A stretch of DNA of 7,174 nucleotides from an uncultured Eubacteriales bacterium. GTDB lineage: Bacteria > Bacillota > Clostridia > Oscillospirales > Oscillospiraceae. Shown piece by piece: positions 5,565 through 7,174 of the stretch. A program made the position numbers and the translations under genes. Below the pieces are notes generated by a model, which worked only from the letters and a program-made list of their open reading frames with translations, had not been told where the DNA came from and searched no databases. The stretch spans positions 1-7,174 of the forward strand of contig UQZR01000041.1 of the NCBI GenBank assembly GCA_900545585.1, written 5' to 3'. The stretch's first letter is position 1. Each line of letters opens with the position of its first letter.

Positions 5565-5604
5565 AGCCGCTTATTCTTTTCAGCAAGAGTAAGCGGCTTT
5601 TTTC
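5565..5604 (+). terminator. Rho-independent terminator after the small gene
   Basis: A 14-bp stem with one G-T pair (5565-5578 with 5585-5598, core AGCCGCTTA/TAAGCGGCT, six-base loop) is followed by a run of T (5598-5603). It starts 22 bases after the small gene's stop, so parA needs its own promoter or regulated read-through. Confidence 0.9.
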
Positions 5605-5633
5605 ATGCCCATCTTTCAGACTCCCCCATACAT

Positions 5634-5660
5634 AGCCGTTCGTCTTGCCAACGGGCGGCT
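5634..5660 (+). promoter_or_regulatory. Stem-loop in the parA leader
   Basis: AGCCGTTCG (5634-5642) pairs with CGGGCGGCT (5652-5660) with two G-T pairs and a nine-base loop. It lies between the preceding terminator and the parA ribosome site, without a T run. It may be a leader RNA structure or an operator for ParA/ParB; I found no clear promoter around it. Confidence 0.35.
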
Positions 5661-5687
5661 AAATCTACGAAGAAGGAGGACATGAAA

Positions 5688-6536
5688 ATGCCGGAACAAA
5701 GAAGCCGCCCCAGGGATGGCCGCGTGATCGCGCTGGCCAACCAGAAAGGCGGCACAGGCAAAACCACCACGACGGTGAACCTGGGCATTGGTTTAGCCCG
5801 TCTGGGGAAAAAGGTGCTGCTCATTGACGCAGACCCCCAGGGCGACCTCACTACCTGCCTGGGCTGGCAAAACCAGGACAGCCTGTCCACCACCCTGGCC
5901 ACCGCCATGGAAAAAGTGATCCGGGATGAGCCATTCACCACGGATGAGGGCATTTTGCACCACAGCGAGGGTGTAGACCTTATGCCCGCCAACATTGAGC
6001 TGTCCGCACTGGAAATGAGCCTGGTCAACGCCATGAGCCGGGAGTTTACGCTTAGAACCTATGTCAATGAAGCCAAGAAGCACTATGATGTGGTTCTCAT
6101 CGACTGTATGCCTTCCCTGGGCATGATTACGATCAACGCCCTGGCAGCGGCAGACAGCGTGATTATCCCGGTGCAGGCCCACTATCTCCCCGCCAAGGGC
6201 ATGACCCAGCTTATGAAAACCATAGGCAAGGTGAAGCGGCAGATCAACCCGGCCCTGAAGGTGGACGGGGTGCTGCTCACTCTGGTGGATGGGCGCACAA
6301 ACCTTGCCAGACAGACAGCGGATACCCTGCGGCAGAGTTACGGGAACGTATTGAAAATTTATCGTTCCGAGATTCCCGTAGCCATCAAAGCCGCAGAAAT
6401 CAGCGCCGCAGGCAAGAGCATTTACGCCTACGACAAGGGGAGCAAGGTGGCCCAGGCTTACGCGGATTTTTCAAAGGAGGTGCTGGCGGATGGCGAAAAG
6501 CAGCGGGCTAAACTTCAATCTTCCCTCAGTCGATGA
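5688..6536 (+). CDS. parA: ParA/Soj-family partitioning ATPase
   Basis: ATPase that with ParB and centromere-like sites segregates or stabilises the element, for example in its excised circular form. The 282-residue protein has the deviant Walker A motif KGGTGKTTT (20-28, signature K20 and catalytic K25), the Walker A' motif DADPQGD (47-53) and a Walker B-like VVLIDCMPSLG further on. Without a long N-terminal DNA-binding domain it resembles the short chromosomal Soj type. Two ATGs are possible, 5682 and 5688; GGAGG (5675-5679) is only two bases from the first but eight from the second, so 5688 is chosen. Upstream in-frame codons back to 5559 run through a terminator and are not coding. The end overlaps parB by 47 bases. 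Confidence 0.92.
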   Translation: MPEQRSRPRDGRVIALANQKGGTGKTTTTVNLGIGLARLGKKVLLIDADPQGDLTTCLGWQNQDSLSTTLATAMEKVIRDEPFTTDEGILHHSEGVDLMPANIELSALEMSLVNAMSREFTLRTYVNEAKKHYDVVLIDCMPSLGMITINALAAADSVIIPVQAHYLPAKGMTQLMKTIGKVKRQINPALKVDGVLLTLVDGRTNLARQTADTLRQSYGNVLKIYRSEIPVAIKAAEISAAGKSIYAYDKGSKVAQAYADFSKEVLADGEKQRAKLQSSLSR

Positions 6537-7174
6537 CCTGTTTTCCACGGAGGAAGAACGAGCCGAGGCGCGGCTTGAAAAGATTGTCAATCTTTCGCCT
6601 GCGGAGATCAGCGACTTTCCGAATCACCCCTTTAAGGTCCGTATGGATGAAGCCATGCAGGAAATGACGGAAAGCGTGAAGCAGTACGGCGTTTTGGTCC
6701 CCACCCTGGTGCGCCCCAAGCCAGAGGGCGGCTATGAGATGGTGGCCGGACACCGTAGGAAAAAGGCGGCGGATTTAGCGGGGCTTGCGGAAATCCCCTG
6801 TATTGTGCGGCAGCTCACTGATGATGAAGCCACGATTATCATGGTGGACTCCAACTTGCAGCGGGAGCAGATTTTGCCCTCGGAAAAGGCGTTTGCCTAC
6901 AAGATGAAGCTGGACGCTATCAGAACCCGGAGGCTGAGTTTGAGGGAAACTACTGCGCCGAGTATGGTTTTAAGGTGCGGACGCCGCAGCACACCTATAT
7001 GCTCCGGTGCAATCCCAATTATGGAGACTACAACTTTTACCTCTACGCCTACGTTTCCCGATTCCTGGAACACCACATGGAAAAGGCCAAACAGGGTATC
7101 CGGTTTATCACGCCCGGCTACAAGGAGCTGTTCCGCATTCCCGACGGCGACCACATCCGCATTTTCACTGGCGG
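6490..7174 (+). pseudogene. parB: ParB/RepB/Spo0J-family protein, C-terminus replaced
   Basis: Start ATG 6490 lies inside parA with AAAGGAGGT (6473-6481) eight bases upstream, the usual coupled parA-parB arrangement. Residues 1 to about 143 are a good ParB N-terminal domain: spacer NHPFKVR (38-44), the motif EMVAGHRRKKAADLAGL (arginine-rich CTP-binding box) and MVDSNLQREQILPSEKAFAYKMK leading into the helix-turn-helix region (first half from M117). From about residue 144 (6919) the frame stays open to the window edge but encodes a Ser/Thr/Pro-rich tail that is an out-of-frame reading of another gene. The DNA-binding and dimer domains expected in a ~300-residue ParB are therefore missing, and the gene is probably non-functional as shown, whether by deletion or by an assembly join. 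Confidence 0.8.
6915..7174 (+). pseudogene. Internal fragment of a conserved conjugative-element protein
   Basis: In the third forward frame (from CGC at 6915) an 86-codon stretch reads as a normal protein, with RYQNPEAEFEGNYCAEYGF, then RTPQHTYMLRCNPNYGDYNF, an aromatic stretch YLYAYVSRFLEHHMEKAKQG, and RFITPGYKELFRIPDGDHIR. It is open to the window end. From memory, such segments (ending in a 'FRIPDGD.IRI' motif) belong to hypothetical proteins of Clostridia conjugative elements; I do not know a function or domain name. No start codon or ribosome site precedes it and its N-terminus is missing, as its frame simply emerges from parB. It is a truncated piece, the partner of the parB break. Confidence 0.6.

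Larger units (their letters stand above)
5006..7174 (+). mobile_element. Partial integrative conjugative or mobilizable element (left end, extends beyond window)
   Basis: After the rpsI terminator the content changes to a block typical of Clostridia conjugative elements: a repeat-rich non-coding end, a small conserved protein, parA-parB, and a fragment of an element-type hypothetical protein. The exact left boundary cannot be fixed; it lies somewhere between about 5005 and 5340. No integrase, relaxase or second attachment site is in the window, so the family is not proven. The block from 5006 to 5377 contains no credible gene. Confidence 0.55.

Noticed and set aside
5559..5687. N-terminal extension of parA
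   Set aside because: It would translate a terminator hairpin and the leader stem; the good ribosome site serves ATG 5688.

Overview
The window looks like a chromosomal segment of a GC-rich, spore-forming Firmicute of class Clostridia, most likely an Oscillospiraceae relative (Oscillibacter/Flavonifractor type). This rests on the low-GC-phylum gene content (YaaL-BofA, TtcA family), strong GGAGG-type ribosome sites, GC-rich codon use and a sporulation-linked gene. The genus is inference; no marker here fixes it.

Left part (1-1386): a gene-free edge with hairpins and direct repeats, then tadA (tRNA adenosine deaminase, minus strand) with its own terminator. Divergent from it is a two-gene operon, a YaaL/DUF2508 protein and a BofA-like membrane protein that overlap by 13 bases, preceded by a sequence resembling a mother-cell sigma-E promoter. 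Middle (1395-3858, minus strand): a TtcA-family tRNA thiolase followed, after one base, by a cytoplasmic family 2 glycoside hydrolase. Then 3965-5005: a strong housekeeping promoter, a short structured leader, rplM (L13), rpsI (S9) and a strong terminator, the standard bacterial L13-S9 operon.

Right part (about 5006-7174): sequence of a different character, read as one end of an integrated conjugative or mobilizable element. It has about 370 bases of AT-richer DNA with direct repeats (candidate recombinase-binding sites), a promoter, a 54-residue conserved small protein, a terminator, then parA overlapping parB. ParB loses homology near 6915 and the DNA continues in another frame as the middle of an unrelated protein of the kind found in Clostridia conjugative elements. 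This is either an internal deletion/rearrangement or an assembly join. The integrase and transfer genes, and the other end of the element, are outside the window.

I do not see a clearly new defence, retron, CRISPR or biosynthetic system here. The points most worth checking are the parB junction, the repeats next to rpsI and the sigma-E-like promoter before yaaL-bofA.
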